A stretch of 46,420 nucleotides of DNA from Martinezella miluonensis (GTDB lineage: Bacteria > Pseudomonadota > Alphaproteobacteria > Rhizobiales > Rhizobiaceae): the NCBI RefSeq assembly GCF_900094545.1, contig NZ_FMAH01000049.1, positions 1 through 46,420 on the forward strand, in the 5' to 3' direction. Below the pieces are notes generated by a model that saw only the letters and a program-made list of their open reading frames with translations, was not told the origin of the DNA and did no database searches. This document shows positions 1 through 7,855 of the stretch, piece by piece. Each line of letters opens with the position of its first letter. Position 1 is the first letter of the stretch. The translations under genes and the position numbers were made by a program.

Positions 1-95
1 CCCCTCATGGCGGCCTCAACAATTGTCGTCGCCCCTCTCATCGTCGCATTCCTCTCCGCTCAAAGATGGTTCGTCGAAGGAATGACCGGAGGGGC
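1..95. repeat. Left arm of a 95-bp perfect terminal inverted repeat
   Basis: Bases 1-95 are the exact reverse complement of 46326-46420, checked block by block. The match stops at base 96, after which the paired sequences differ at bases 96, 99, 102 and 104. The repeat lies inside a permease reading frame, so it is coding sequence and not an insertion-sequence end. It may extend outside the window. Confidence 0.97.
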
Positions 96-105
96 GGTAA
101 AATGA
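1..105 (+). CDS. 3' end of a carbohydrate-type (CUT1) ABC transporter permease
   Basis: The frame starting at base 1 is open for 34 codons and ends with TGA at 103-105. It encodes a last hydrophobic helix followed by QRWFVEGMTGGAVK. This tail is typical of the MalG/UgpE class of inner-membrane permeases, where ...F..G...GAVK is the usual C-terminus. The rest of the gene lies to the left of the window. The stop overlaps the start of the next gene (ATGA at 102-105), so the permease is probably the upstream member of the operon that continues to the HIT-family gene. The same tail occurs at the other end of the window on the opposite strand, with 95 identical bases. Substrate is unknown; glycerol-phosphate-like or phosphonate-conjugate import is possible given the neighbours. 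Confidence 0.85.
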   Translation, partial: PLMAASTIVVAPLIVAFLSAQRWFVEGMTGGAVK

Positions 106-875
106 CATCGCATCCTGCCATTGCTCCGGCGTCAGCTGCGACCTTCGCACCGGCTCCGTCAGGAGAGCCGCGTTTTGCGATCTATTATACGACCCCGGCA
201 GACCACCCTCTGACCAGAGCAGCCGAGGCTTGGCTCGGTCGTAGTGCCTTCGAACGCAAGTCGCAGCCAGCCAGTTCGATCGCAGGCTCATCCCGAGGTC
301 AGGGGAATAATCGCAATACACTCGTGGGTGAACCGAGGCGCTACGGTTTCCACGCGACGCTGAAGGCTCCTTTCCGGCTCGCTGATGGCGTTACAGTCGA
401 GGAACTAGAGCGGGCGCTTTCAAAGTTCGCAAACTCGACCCGCCCGTGCCCTCTTGGTCCGCTGCACGTCGGCATGCTGGGCGGCTTTCTCGCACTCGTT
501 CCGGTCCAACCGATGCTCCGGGTCCGGTCGCTTTGCGCGGATGTCGTTGAGGCATTCGACAGCTTCCGGGCTCCTTTCAATACCGCGGAACTCAAACGGC
601 GAAGGATCGAGTGCCTCGACGACGGTGAGGCGGAGCACCTTGTGCGCTGGGGCTATCCTTATGTGTTCGACCGGTTCCGCTTCCACATGACGTTAACGAA
701 CCGTATTCAGCCAGAAGAGCGCTCTCGCGTCGAAGCGGAACTCGAGCTTCGCCTCGGCCACTTGCTCGACGAGGATTTTGCGATCGACGCAGTGACGCTG
801 TTCGATCAGGAAAGCCCGGATGCGGATTTCGTCGTCCGACGCCGCTTCCCACTCAATCCGGAGGCGTTGCTGTGA
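102..875 (+). CDS. DUF1045 family protein, 2H-phosphoesterase fold, phosphonate-operon type
   Basis: This 257-residue protein has the two HxT motifs of the 2H (2'-5' ligase/cyclic phosphodiesterase) superfamily: HATL at about residue 84 and HMTL at about residue 195. The N-terminal segment RFAIYYTTPADHPLTRAA and the overall length fit the DUF1045 family, which is commonly encoded beside phosphonate (phn) genes. Its reaction has not been settled to my knowledge; hydrolysis of a cyclic phosphate or a similar phosphoester is a reasonable guess. I chose the ATG at 102 because it overlaps the permease stop in an ATGA junction. An ATG at 66 is also in frame but lies inside the permease gene. The stop overlaps the next start (GTGA, 872-875), which suggests translational coupling with PhnN. 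Confidence 0.85.
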   Translation: MTSHPAIAPASAATFAPAPSGEPRFAIYYTTPADHPLTRAAEAWLGRSAFERKSQPASSIAGSSRGQGNNRNTLVGEPRRYGFHATLKAPFRLADGVTVEELERALSKFANSTRPCPLGPLHVGMLGGFLALVPVQPMLRVRSLCADVVEAFDSFRAPFNTAELKRRRIECLDDGEAEHLVRWGYPYVFDRFRFHMTLTNRIQPEERSRVEAELELRLGHLLDEDFAIDAVTLFDQESPDADFVVRRRFPLNPEALL

Positions 876-2470
876 AGACCGCACCTTCGATCCCAGGCCG
901 CCTCGTGCTGATCGTCGGCCCTAGCGGCGCCGGCAAGGATACGTTGATCGATCTTGCGCGCCGCGAGCTTGTGGACAATCCGCGTATCCGCTTCGTCCAG
1001 CGGACCATCACCCGTCCTGCATCGGTGGGGGAAGACCATAACCCGATGGATGTGGCGAGCTTCGAGCAGGCGATCGGGCAGGGGGCCTTCGCGCTTCACT
1101 GGGAAGCCCATGGCCTGCAATACGGTTTGCCCATCGTCATCGATCAGTGGCTTGCCGCCGGCGACGTCGTCGTCGCGAACGGATCTCGCGCCATGCTACA
1201 CGAGGCGCGTTATCGTTATCCGCAGCTGACGATCGTCAATATTACCGCTCCGGTGGATATTCTCGCCAGGCGTCTGGTCGAGCGCGGACGCGAGAGTATC
1301 GGAAGCGTGTGCCAGCGTCTGACGCGTGCTGAAACACATCTCGTCGATGGCGCAGATGTCGTTCACATCGATAATTCCGACCTGCCGGAGATCGCCGCCG
1401 GCAAGCTGACCGCGCTGCTCGCAACTGAGCCAAACCATTCCTCCCAGCAGATGGAGCAAGCCATGCCGTCAACCTTTGATCTTGATATCGACTTGAACCG
1501 GGATGGCCGCCAGAATGGCTACCTGCGGGTGAAAGCCTCGAGCGAACATTCTCCGTTCGGCTCCATCATGGTGCCGATAAGCTCAATCAGGCGTGGTTCC
1601 GGTCCCTGTGTTGTCGTCATGGGCGGATGCCACGGCGACGAATACGAAGGGCAGATCATCGCACGATTGCTCCTCGCATCGCTTGATCCGGCGAAAGTGA
1701 CGGGGCAGATCATCATCCTGCCAGCAGCCAACCCGGCGGCCGTGAGAGCGGGGCGGCGGTTTTCTCCAGCCGACAATGGGAATCTGAACACGGCATTTCC
1801 TGGAAAGGCCGACGGCACGGCGACCCAGCGCATTGCCCATTTCATCGAATCCGTGCTGCTGCCGCGTAGCAATCTTGTAGTTGATATCCATTCAGGTGGC
1901 CTGCCTGTCGAATATTGCACCTCGGCTATGATGTCGGGCGCCGTCAGCGGCGCGCGGCGCGAAAAACTGATTTCTCTAGCCAAAGCGTTCGGTCTGCCGG
2001 TTGCCTTCTTCGTCGACGAAGAGGACGCCACGCCGTCAAGCGTGCTGGGAGCCTGCGACAGGGTAGGGGTGCTGAACATCTCCGCCGAAATCGGTGGCGG
2101 TGGGCCGGTTCGCCAGGCCGACCTCGAACAGGGCTTTCATGGCGTGCTCCGCATGTTGCAACAGGCCGGGGTCCTGTCAGCCGTCGCTAATTGCGAACAA
2201 CCAATGATCGAGGTTGCTCTTCTGCGCCGGTTGCCCGTTAGCGCGACTGTCTTTGCCCCCGAAGCCGGCCTTTTCGAACCCAAGGTCGATTTGGCGCGGG
2301 TGGTGAAAGCGGGGCAGCTCGCGGGCTATATCCACGATGTCGACATACCGTGGAAACCGCCTATGCCGGTTCATTTTCGCGAGGGCGGGATCGTCTTGTG
2401 CAGACGGTTGGCCGTGAGAGCCGAAATGGGCGACGGCCTCTTCAAGCTCGGAGTGCCAATTCCATCGTGA
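872..2470 (+). CDS. phnN: PhnN ribose 1,5-bisphosphokinase fused to an aspartoacylase-like zinc deacylase
   Basis: A single 532-residue frame joins two enzymes. Residues 1 to about 190 are PhnN-like, with a P-loop GPSGAGKDT at 16-24; PhnN phosphorylates ribose 1,5-bisphosphate to PRPP in phosphonate breakdown, and this length is normal for the whole enzyme. Residues about 198-532 form a complete succinylglutamate desuccinylase/aspartoacylase (DoeB-like) domain with zinc-ligand motifs HGDEYEG (H254, E257) and DIHSGG (H340). The linker is short and polar (NHSSQQMEQA). The GTG start overlaps the DUF1045 stop. An internal ATG at 1463 has GGAG six bases upstream, so the deacylase may also be made alone. 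The gene could be a true bifunctional protein or two genes merged by loss of a stop. The deacylase resembles the genes at 12549 and 33625. The C-P lyase core genes are absent here. Confidence 0.85.
   Translation: MKTAPSIPGRLVLIVGPSGAGKDTLIDLARRELVDNPRIRFVQRTITRPASVGEDHNPMDVASFEQAIGQGAFALHWEAHGLQYGLPIVIDQWLAAGDVVVANGSRAMLHEARYRYPQLTIVNITAPVDILARRLVERGRESIGSVCQRLTRAETHLVDGADVVHIDNSDLPEIAAGKLTALLATEPNHSSQQMEQAMPSTFDLDIDLNRDGRQNGYLRVKASSEHSPFGSIMVPISSIRRGSGPCVVVMGGCHGDEYEGQIIARLLLASLDPAKVTGQIIILPAANPAAVRAGRRFSPADNGNLNTAFPGKADGTATQRIAHFIESVLLPRSNLVVDIHSGGLPVEYCTSAMMSGAVSGARREKLISLAKAFGLPVAFFVDEEDATPSSVLGACDRVGVLNISAEIGGGGPVRQADLEQGFHGVLRMLQQAGVLSAVANCEQPMIEVALLRRLPVSATVFAPEAGLFEPKVDLARVVKAGQLAGYIHDVDIPWKPPMPVHFREGGIVLCRRLAVRAEMGDGLFKLGVPIPS
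1453..1465 (+). promoter_or_regulatory. Possible internal ribosome binding site and start for the deacylase domain
   Basis: GGAG at 1453-1456 stands six bases before an in-frame ATG at 1463-1465, exactly where the PhnN domain ends and the deacylase domain begins. The protein from this ATG (335 residues) would begin MPSTFDLDIDL, which matches the starts of the stand-alone deacylases in the window (xWxxIDxD). This supports an ancestral or still-used separate start. Actual use is inference. Confidence 0.5.
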
Positions 2471-2575
2471 GACTCCCAGTAGATTCTCGACCGTGCCGGC
2501 CAGCGGAAACCATGCCGCCCAATGCCAACCACCTGAAATTCAATCCTTGAAACCTTTCGTCTGGAGTAAATCCCC

Positions 2576-3850
2576 ATGATGTTTAGCCGTAGAAATTTCA
2601 TGAAGGCTGGTGCGGCTACTTCCGCTGCGCTGGCTATCCCGGCCATTTCGCATGCCGCCGGCAAGACAACGGTCACGCTGACCCAGGGCGTGCAGACATA
2701 TCAGGCGCTGCTGGCCGAACTGGCCGCGGAATTCGAAGCGGCAAACCCATCCATGGCGGTTAAATTCGTGGCCGATGGCGAAAACTGGGATCCGCTTCTG
2801 AACAACACGATCCGCGCCGCAGTGGTGAATGCGCTTCCGGATGGCAGCTGGCAATCGCTTACTTACGCAGGGATCCTCGCAAGCCGCAAGATTGCGCAGC
2901 CGCTCAACGAAATGTTCGGCGGTGACGTGAAGGCTCTTGAGGCGCTTGGCCTTTCTAGTACGATGGTGGATGCGACCAGCGTTTCGGGCCAAGTCTACTG
3001 CCTGCCCTATGGCACGACCGTTCCGATCGTCTACTGCAACATGGATCTACTGCGCAAGGCAGGCTATCAAAAGCCGCAGCCGCCGGCCAGCTGGCAAGAA
3101 ATCTTCGAGGTCGGCAAACAGGTCGCCGCGCTCGGCGGCGGCATCAACGGCGGCTATATCGAATACACGTCGACGAATGCTTGGATGTTCCAGAACCTTC
3201 TGAACTCTTTCGGCGGCAAGATGATGAATGACAGTCGCACCGACATCGCCTTCGATGGCGCTGGAGGACGACAGGCGCTAGAGACGCTTTACCGTTTCGG
3301 CGACATCCTGAAGACCGATATGACTCAGGAACAATCTCGCCAGGCCTTCAAGGCCGGCGCGACCGCCATGCACATCCAATCAGCCAGCGGTACCGCATCG
3401 ACGGCCAAGGCGGTCGCCGGTCACTTCGAACTCGCCATTTCGCAATTCCCGGTCGAAAGCACCAATGGGCGCCTTGCGGGTGCTGGCCACGGCTTCTTCA
3501 TGTTCACGAAGGACCCTGCAAAGCAAAGGGTAGTTTGGGAGTTCATGAAATTCGCCACCAGCCAGAAAGGCCAGATAATCCTGGCGAAAAATTCGGGCTA
3601 CATGCCAATTAATATTGCGGCGCTGAAGGACCCGGGCTTCCTCGATGCCTACCTGAAGATAAATCCCTATCACCGCGGCATCGTCGATCGCCTGGCAATC
3701 ACCGGCGATCAATTCTCCTTTCCAAGCGATAACACAGTCAAGATCGTCCAGATGATGGCGGACGAGATGCATGACGTCGTGACGCAACGTGCCAAGCCCG
3801 ACGCGGTTCTGGCGCAAATGGCCTCTCAGACCCGCAAATTGCTGGGTTGA
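2576..3850 (+). CDS. ABC transporter solute-binding protein, family 1 (CUT1 type), Tat signal
   Basis: This 424-residue periplasmic binding protein begins with a twin-arginine signal (SRRNFMKAG, then a hydrophobic stretch ending at about SHAAG), so it is probably exported folded. The body has the family-1 SBP pattern, including LLAELAAEFEAANPSM near the mature N-terminus and the FAT..GQ..L....GYMP segment near the end. It would capture a ligand for a CUT1 importer such as the permease at the window edge. GGAG at 2563-2566 supports the ATG at 2576; the next codon is also ATG. It lies 105 bases after the fused gene and 41 bases before a second SBP. It is a close full-length paralogue of the SBP at 30981, with the same length and long shared stretches such as GGYIEYTSTNAW and VYCNMDLLRK. 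Ligand unknown. Confidence 0.9.
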   Translation: MMFSRRNFMKAGAATSAALAIPAISHAAGKTTVTLTQGVQTYQALLAELAAEFEAANPSMAVKFVADGENWDPLLNNTIRAAVVNALPDGSWQSLTYAGILASRKIAQPLNEMFGGDVKALEALGLSSTMVDATSVSGQVYCLPYGTTVPIVYCNMDLLRKAGYQKPQPPASWQEIFEVGKQVAALGGGINGGYIEYTSTNAWMFQNLLNSFGGKMMNDSRTDIAFDGAGGRQALETLYRFGDILKTDMTQEQSRQAFKAGATAMHIQSASGTASTAKAVAGHFELAISQFPVESTNGRLAGAGHGFFMFTKDPAKQRVVWEFMKFATSQKGQIILAKNSGYMPINIAALKDPGFLDAYLKINPYHRGIVDRLAITGDQFSFPSDNTVKIVQMMADEMHDVVTQRAKPDAVLAQMASQTRKLLG

Positions 3851-3891
3851 TCAACCTGAACCTCCCAATCACTGCAATACAGAGCGAAAAC

Positions 3892-5160
3892 ATGAAAAAA
3901 CCACTTATCGCATTGCTCGGCGGAGCTTTGCTTTTGGCAGCCGTCACCGGCGCACAGGCAGAGCAGGTGACGCTGCGCCTGACGCATGCATTTCCGAGCC
4001 GCGACGGCGTGTTCCTGAAGGCGATAGCCGAGAGGTTCATGCAGCAGAACCCGGATATCAAGATCGAACTTGAGGGCAATGCCACCGACTGCCCGGCACT
4101 CCTGCAGCAATTGCTCCGCGATGGCGTGACCGGCAATCTGCCCGACATCGCCTCCGGTGTCTGCTACACGGACATGCCGATGCTTGCCGATCGCGGCATC
4201 ATCAACCCCTTGGACAAGATCATAGCCGGGGATGCTTCCTGGAAAGAGGTCGGCATCGAGCCGGGCGCGCTGGGCACCACCACCGTCAAGGGCCATGTCG
4301 TGGCGATCCCGCAGTCGGTGTCGGCCAGCATTGCTTATTACAACATGACGGCCGTCCGCAAGATCCGTCCGGACCTGAAGAACCTCGATCTCAGTTGGAC
4401 CGATGTTCTTTCCATCGCCAAGGATCTCAAGGCCGCCTCTCCGGAGATCATGCCGGTCTTTTTCGAATATTATGCCGACAGCTATAACTGGTCCTTCAAC
4501 TCGCTGCTGATGAGTCATGGCACCGATGTCTTTACTGAGGATGGCAAAATCGGCTTCAATTCCAAGGCGGGGAGGGACGCGCTCGGACTCCTGCAACAAT
4601 TCGGTCAGGCCGGCATGGTCGACATGACCGCCGAACAGGCGCGCCAGGCCTTTGCCTCGGGCAAGATCGGCATCTATTTCGCGTCGAATTCCCGCCTGAA
4701 GACGTTGACGGCCAATGCAGGACCTTTGCTCGACATCCAGACCGGCGTTTTCCCGCAATCGTCGAACACCGGTACGCTTGCCTCCGGTGGCGGTGGCATG
4801 GCCATCACGGCGAAAGACACCAAGAAGATCGAGGCGGCCTGGAAATTCCTGAAATTCGCCTCCAGCGCCGAATCCCAGACCCGAATCGTCAAGGCGACCG
4901 GTTTTACGCCGGTCAACACGATCGCGGTCAAGGAGCCGGCCTATCTCGGCGACTATTACAAGGCCAATCCAAATGCGCTTGCCGCCATCCGCGAACTGCC
5001 GCGCATCAAGATTCAAAACCTCTATCCCGGCGACAATGCACCCCGCATCACCACCGCAATCCGCGACCATCTGCAGGCCGTGATCACGTTGAAGCAGACG
5101 CCGGAAGAGGCAATGCTGAAAATGCTCTCTGACGTCGAAAAGTTGTTGCCCAAGAGCTGA
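3892..5160 (+). CDS. ABC transporter solute-binding protein, family 1 (CUT1 type), Sec signal
   Basis: From the ATG at 3892 the product is 422 residues with a standard signal peptide (MKKPLIALLGGALLLAAVTGAQA, mature start near EQVTLRL). An upstream frame opening at 3847 would place 15 polar residues before the signal, so I prefer 3892. The ribosome site is weak (GAGCG). Family-1 SBP features include TVRLTHAFP-like mature N-terminus, DMTAEQARQAFASGKIG in the middle and FLKFASSAESQTRIVKATGFTPVN near the end. It is the second SBP in a row and is clearly different from the first (Sec rather than Tat signal). Two binding proteins may feed one permease with different ligands. It ends 76 bases before the HIT-family gene. 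Confidence 0.9.
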   Translation: MKKPLIALLGGALLLAAVTGAQAEQVTLRLTHAFPSRDGVFLKAIAERFMQQNPDIKIELEGNATDCPALLQQLLRDGVTGNLPDIASGVCYTDMPMLADRGIINPLDKIIAGDASWKEVGIEPGALGTTTVKGHVVAIPQSVSASIAYYNMTAVRKIRPDLKNLDLSWTDVLSIAKDLKAASPEIMPVFFEYYADSYNWSFNSLLMSHGTDVFTEDGKIGFNSKAGRDALGLLQQFGQAGMVDMTAEQARQAFASGKIGIYFASNSRLKTLTANAGPLLDIQTGVFPQSSNTGTLASGGGGMAITAKDTKKIEAAWKFLKFASSAESQTRIVKATGFTPVNTIAVKEPAYLGDYYKANPNALAAIRELPRIKIQNLYPGDNAPRITTAIRDHLQAVITLKQTPEEAMLKMLSDVEKLLPKS

Positions 5161-5236
5161 TGCGCAAACCAACCGCGTCCCGGCCAGGCTTAAGGCGGGA
5201 TGCAGTTTTGATCCGTTCAAACAGGAAGAGACAGCA

Positions 5237-5740
5237 ATGCCCGAAAAAGTCTATTCGCTTAAAGAATGCATGAAGCATGTCGATGAAGCCGATATGCGGC
5301 ACTTCGTCGCCGAACTGGAAACCGGCTATCTCTGGCTCAGCCGTAATCGCCAGTATTTTCGCGGCTATTGCTTCTTCGCAGCAAAGCGGCAGGCCCGCGA
5401 GCTGCACGAAATGCCGAGCGACGTTCGCAATCGCCATCTTATAGAAATGTCGCTTGTGACGGAAGCGGTTCAGTTGGCCTGCAACCCGAAAAAGATGAAC
5501 GTTGCCTTCTTCGGCAATCTCTGGGCGCATGTTCACTGGAACATTATTCCTCGCTATGGCAACGACCCGCTTCCGGAAGATTCCATCTGGACGCTCGATC
5601 GCAAGCTGATTGAGTCATACTTCCTTTCCAATGTTGAACTCGAACAGCTCGCGGCTGACATTCAAAAAGCCTTGACGAGCCTTGCAAAGCGCGATCGCAT
5701 CGAGATCAAGCTGGCCGACGGTAAAGCAGCCACCAGCTAA
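5237..5740 (+). CDS. HIT-family protein with an altered histidine triad
   Basis: This 167-residue protein carries the segment AHVHWNIIPRY, the signature of HIT nucleotide hydrolases and transferases (Ap4A hydrolase-like branch, usual form HxHWHIIPRY). The first two histidines are present (H98, H100); by family comparison the second is the nucleophile. The third position is Asn (N102). HIT enzymes cleave nucleoside phosphoramidates, dinucleoside polyphosphates or similar phosphoanhydrides in the cytoplasm. A strong AGGAAGAG ribosome site lies 6 bases before the ATG. It is the last gene of the phn-like operon that begins with the permease. A role in processing a phosphorus-containing import product is plausible but unproven. 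Confidence 0.8.
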   Translation: MPEKVYSLKECMKHVDEADMRHFVAELETGYLWLSRNRQYFRGYCFFAAKRQARELHEMPSDVRNRHLIEMSLVTEAVQLACNPKKMNVAFFGNLWAHVHWNIIPRYGNDPLPEDSIWTLDRKLIESYFLSNVELEQLAADIQKALTSLAKRDRIEIKLADGKAATS

Positions 5741-5962
5741 ATGCTGCCAAGGGTCACTGATCTTGAAATAGAACGCAATGTCCATGCAGTGGGCCACGCT
5801 GCGCAAGGTTAGGTCCAGCCCGCAGCCTATTGAAGTCTTCCAAGGCCTGTGACTGCCGCCGATGCTCGATCTGCGGCAATCACAAAGTTTAGAAGTTCCG
5901 TTGATGCCGCTTGTGCCAGCACACCTATTTGAGATCTTGGTGGCATGGCTTGTTGCACGTCT
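5741..5962. other. Intergenic region between convergent operons, with one inverted repeat
   Basis: No gene is supported in these 222 bases. Bases 5848-5859 (TGTGACTGCCGC) and 5873-5884 (GCGGCAATCACA) form a 12-bp stem with one mismatch and a 13-base loop. No T-run follows on either strand, so an intrinsic terminator is possible but weakly supported. The position, between convergent transcription units, fits termination. Confidence 0.4.
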
Positions 5963-6343
5963 TCAATCGAGCGCTATAACCGCCTCGATCTCCACCTTAG
6001 CGCCCTTCGGCAGGGCCTTGACTTCATAGCAAGCGCGAGCCGGGAAGGGATCCTTGAAGAAGGTCGCGTACACCCGGTTGATCTCGGCAAAGTCGCCGAG
6101 ATCGGTCAGAAGTACAGTGGTCTTGATGGTGCGGGACAAATCAGTGTCCGCTGATTTGGCAATTGCAGCAAGGTTCCTCAGGCACTGCTTTGCCTGCTCC
6201 ACGGCATTTTGCGAATTGAATTCACCGGTGACCGGATCGATCGGCAGTTGCCCGGATACAAATAGCAAATTGCCAGTCTTGATAGCCTGTGAGTAGGGCC
6301 CGACAGCGCCCGGGGCATCGGCGGTGGAAATTGGTTCGATCAA
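5963..6343 (-). CDS. ridA: RidA/YjgF/Rid family 2-imine (enamine) deaminase
   Basis: The 126-residue product is a full-length Rid protein with the family hallmarks PGAVGPYSQAI, LLFVSGQLPIDP, FKDPFPARACYEV and KGAKVEIEAVIALD; the Arg in PARAC is the conserved substrate-binding residue. RidA hydrolyses reactive enamine/imine intermediates released by PLP enzymes or amino-acid oxidation to 2-oxo acids and ammonia. The start appears to be TTG, preceded by AAGGAC about seven bases upstream; no ATG lies nearby. It is downstream of the amino-acid dehydrogenase and ThDP genes on the same strand, which fits detoxifying imino acids formed during amino-acid breakdown. The family assignment is firm; operon membership is less so because of a 157-base gap. 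Confidence 0.93.
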   Translation of the reverse strand: MIEPISTADAPGAVGPYSQAIKTGNLLFVSGQLPIDPVTGEFNSQNAVEQAKQCLRNLAAIAKSADTDLSRTIKTTVLLTDLGDFAEINRVYATFFKDPFPARACYEVKALPKGAKVEIEAVIALD

Positions 6344-6500
6344 AACTCTGTCCTTTCACGAGCGTTGTGATTTCAGGCATAGGGCTGAAGGCAAAATCGG
6401 TGGTATCGGTTCCGGGCTTGCGGCTGCTAACAAGATGGCTGACGACCCGCGCAGAGCCGGAACTTTTGGTCCAGCCGAGCTTTCCTTATCAGATTGCTTC

Positions 6501-6776
6501 TCATCGACCTACCGCACAACGAGGAAGACCTAATCGAGCAGAGCGTACGCTTGGATGCCTCGATATCCTGTCGAGCAGTCCTTCAGCCTCAAGAGAAGGA
6601 TGCTCCGAAAAGACGAGGGTCAAGCTTCCTCCGTTATCGCTCGATTTAAAAGCAAGTGTTTGCAATCCCACAGCAAACCGCTGAAGATCTCCTGTTATTC
6701 GCAGCAGCGCGTCATAGCCGGGCTCCAACTCCGCAGTGAGTTCGAACGCTGGTGTCGATTTCATGGCGTGGCTCAC
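6501..6776 (-). CDS. Small ACT-like protein coupled to the amino-acid dehydrogenase
   Basis: This 91-residue protein starts with GTG at 6774-6776, overlapping the dehydrogenase stop by four bases (GTGA). The overlap supports a real, translationally coupled gene. The sequence runs FELTAELEPGYDALLRITGDLQRFAVGLQTLAFKSS, then a strand SLTLVFSE and a helix LLDRISRHPSVRSARL. This beta-alpha-beta-beta-alpha pattern, opening with a Glu-Pro-Gly turn, resembles ACT domains such as the small subunit IlvM of acetolactate synthase. If so, it may bind an amino acid and regulate the ThDP enzyme or the dehydrogenase. The ACT call rests on pattern alone. Confidence 0.6.
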   Translation of the reverse strand: MSHAMKSTPAFELTAELEPGYDALLRITGDLQRFAVGLQTLAFKSSDNGGSLTLVFSEHPSLEAEGLLDRISRHPSVRSARLGLPRCAVGR

Positions 6777-7834
6777 TGTCGAACGCTGACGGCACTACGC
6801 TTCGAAGCAATGATGGCACGCGCTGCCTGGTTCGCAGCTTCGTGCGTTGCCAAGCTCGATTTCGCAGCGATGTCGAAGATCGCATCCAGCCGCGCGCCTG
6901 TGTCTTCGACCAAAGCCTTGGCACGCTCGCTCGACCAGCCGAGATATTCTGCCGCGACGTTTATGATACCTCCCGAATTCACGACGTAATCCGGGGCGTA
7001 GAGAATGTCGCGATCCGCAAGCCGCCGCCCATCTTCGTCTGTGGCCAGTTGATTGTTCGCAGCTCCGCAGATCACCTTTGCTCGAAGACGCCCAATCGTC
7101 CCCTCATTCAATACCGCGCCGAGCGCACAGGGCGCGAACACATCAAGATCTGCGGCGATGAGATCTTCCGGAGCAACGCTCTTCGCACCGAATTGTGCAA
7201 CGGCCGCATCCACGCGCTCTTTCGACAGATCTGCGACCACCAACTTCGCTCCCGCGTCGTGCAGCAATTTCGCCAGCGAGAAGCCGACATGACCCAGTCC
7301 TTGAACGCCGACAGTGCTGCCGCTCAGGGAATTGCCCAAGCGCCTGCGCACAGACGTTTCCATTGAAAGGAAGACGCCGAGGGCTGTCCACGGAGAAGGA
7401 TCGCCACCAGGCCTGCCATCTTTCGGCGGCAGGCCCGCGACATGTCGCGTCTCTTGGGAAACGGCAAGCATGTCCGCAACCGAGGTTCCGACATCCTCGG
7501 CAGTGACGTAACGCCCGTTTAGCTGTGATACGGCCCGACCAAAAGCGCGAAACAGCGCGTCACGAGAAAACGTACCTGCTGGCTTGCGGATCACTGCCTT
7601 GCCGCCGCCAAGCGGCAAGCCGGCCAGAGCGTTCTTGTAGCTCATGCCTTCCGCAAGCCGGAAAGCATCGATCTTAGCCTGCTCAACATCTTCGTACGCC
7701 CAGAGGCGGCAGCCGCCTGCGGCAGGCCCGAGACCTGTCGAGTGGATGGCTATCACCGCTTCCAGGCCGTTCTGGGGATCGCGGACGATCTCGAACTGTT
7801 CCAGCTCACGATAGCTGTCGAATGTCATGTTCAT
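6773..7834 (-). CDS. Glu/Leu/Phe/Val family amino-acid dehydrogenase
   Basis: From the ATG at 7834 the protein has 353 residues, usual for leucine or phenylalanine dehydrogenases. It has the family core GLGPAAGGCR, MSYKNALAGLPLGGGKAVI with the substrate and catalytic lysines (K67, K79), AEDVGT, and a Rossmann motif VQGLGHVG. Such enzymes oxidatively deaminate branched-chain or aromatic amino acids to 2-oxo acids with NAD. An upstream TTG at 7849 is possible, but the ATG fits better. It lies directly downstream of the ThDP-dependent enzyme (about 20 bases from 7856) and overlaps the ACT-like gene. Together they suggest amino acid to 2-oxo acid to aldehyde conversion. Substrate preference cannot be fixed from sequence. 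Confidence 0.9.
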   Translation of the reverse strand: MNMTFDSYRELEQFEIVRDPQNGLEAVIAIHSTGLGPAAGGCRLWAYEDVEQAKIDAFRLAEGMSYKNALAGLPLGGGKAVIRKPAGTFSRDALFRAFGRAVSQLNGRYVTAEDVGTSVADMLAVSQETRHVAGLPPKDGRPGGDPSPWTALGVFLSMETSVRRRLGNSLSGSTVGVQGLGHVGFSLAKLLHDAGAKLVVADLSKERVDAAVAQFGAKSVAPEDLIAADLDVFAPCALGAVLNEGTIGRLRAKVICGAANNQLATDEDGRRLADRDILYAPDYVVNSGGIINVAAEYLGWSSERAKALVEDTGARLDAIFDIAAKSSLATHEAANQAARAIIASKRSAVSVRQ

Positions 7835-7855
7835 TTTAATGGATCCCAAGTTCGA

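Noticed and set aside
66..101. Upstream start for the DUF1045 gene at 66
   Set aside because: It lies within the permease coding region; the ATG at 102 overlaps the permease stop in an ATGA junction and gives a normal-length protein.
3826..5220. Long antisense open frame opposite the SBP at 3892
   Set aside because: It has no recognisable protein motif, is opposite a clear binding-protein gene, and is a normal side effect of high G+C codon use. The same applies to the antisense frames at 30966-32378 and 12942-14351.
102..5740. A complete C-P lyase phosphonate operon
   Set aside because: PhnN and DUF1045 fit such operons, but no phnG to phnM genes are present and the upstream gene is a CUT1 permease. 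C-P lyase genes could lie elsewhere.
5848..5884. Strong intrinsic terminator after the HIT gene
   Set aside because: The 12-bp stem has one mismatch and no T-run on either side; kept only as a possible hairpin in the intergenic entry.
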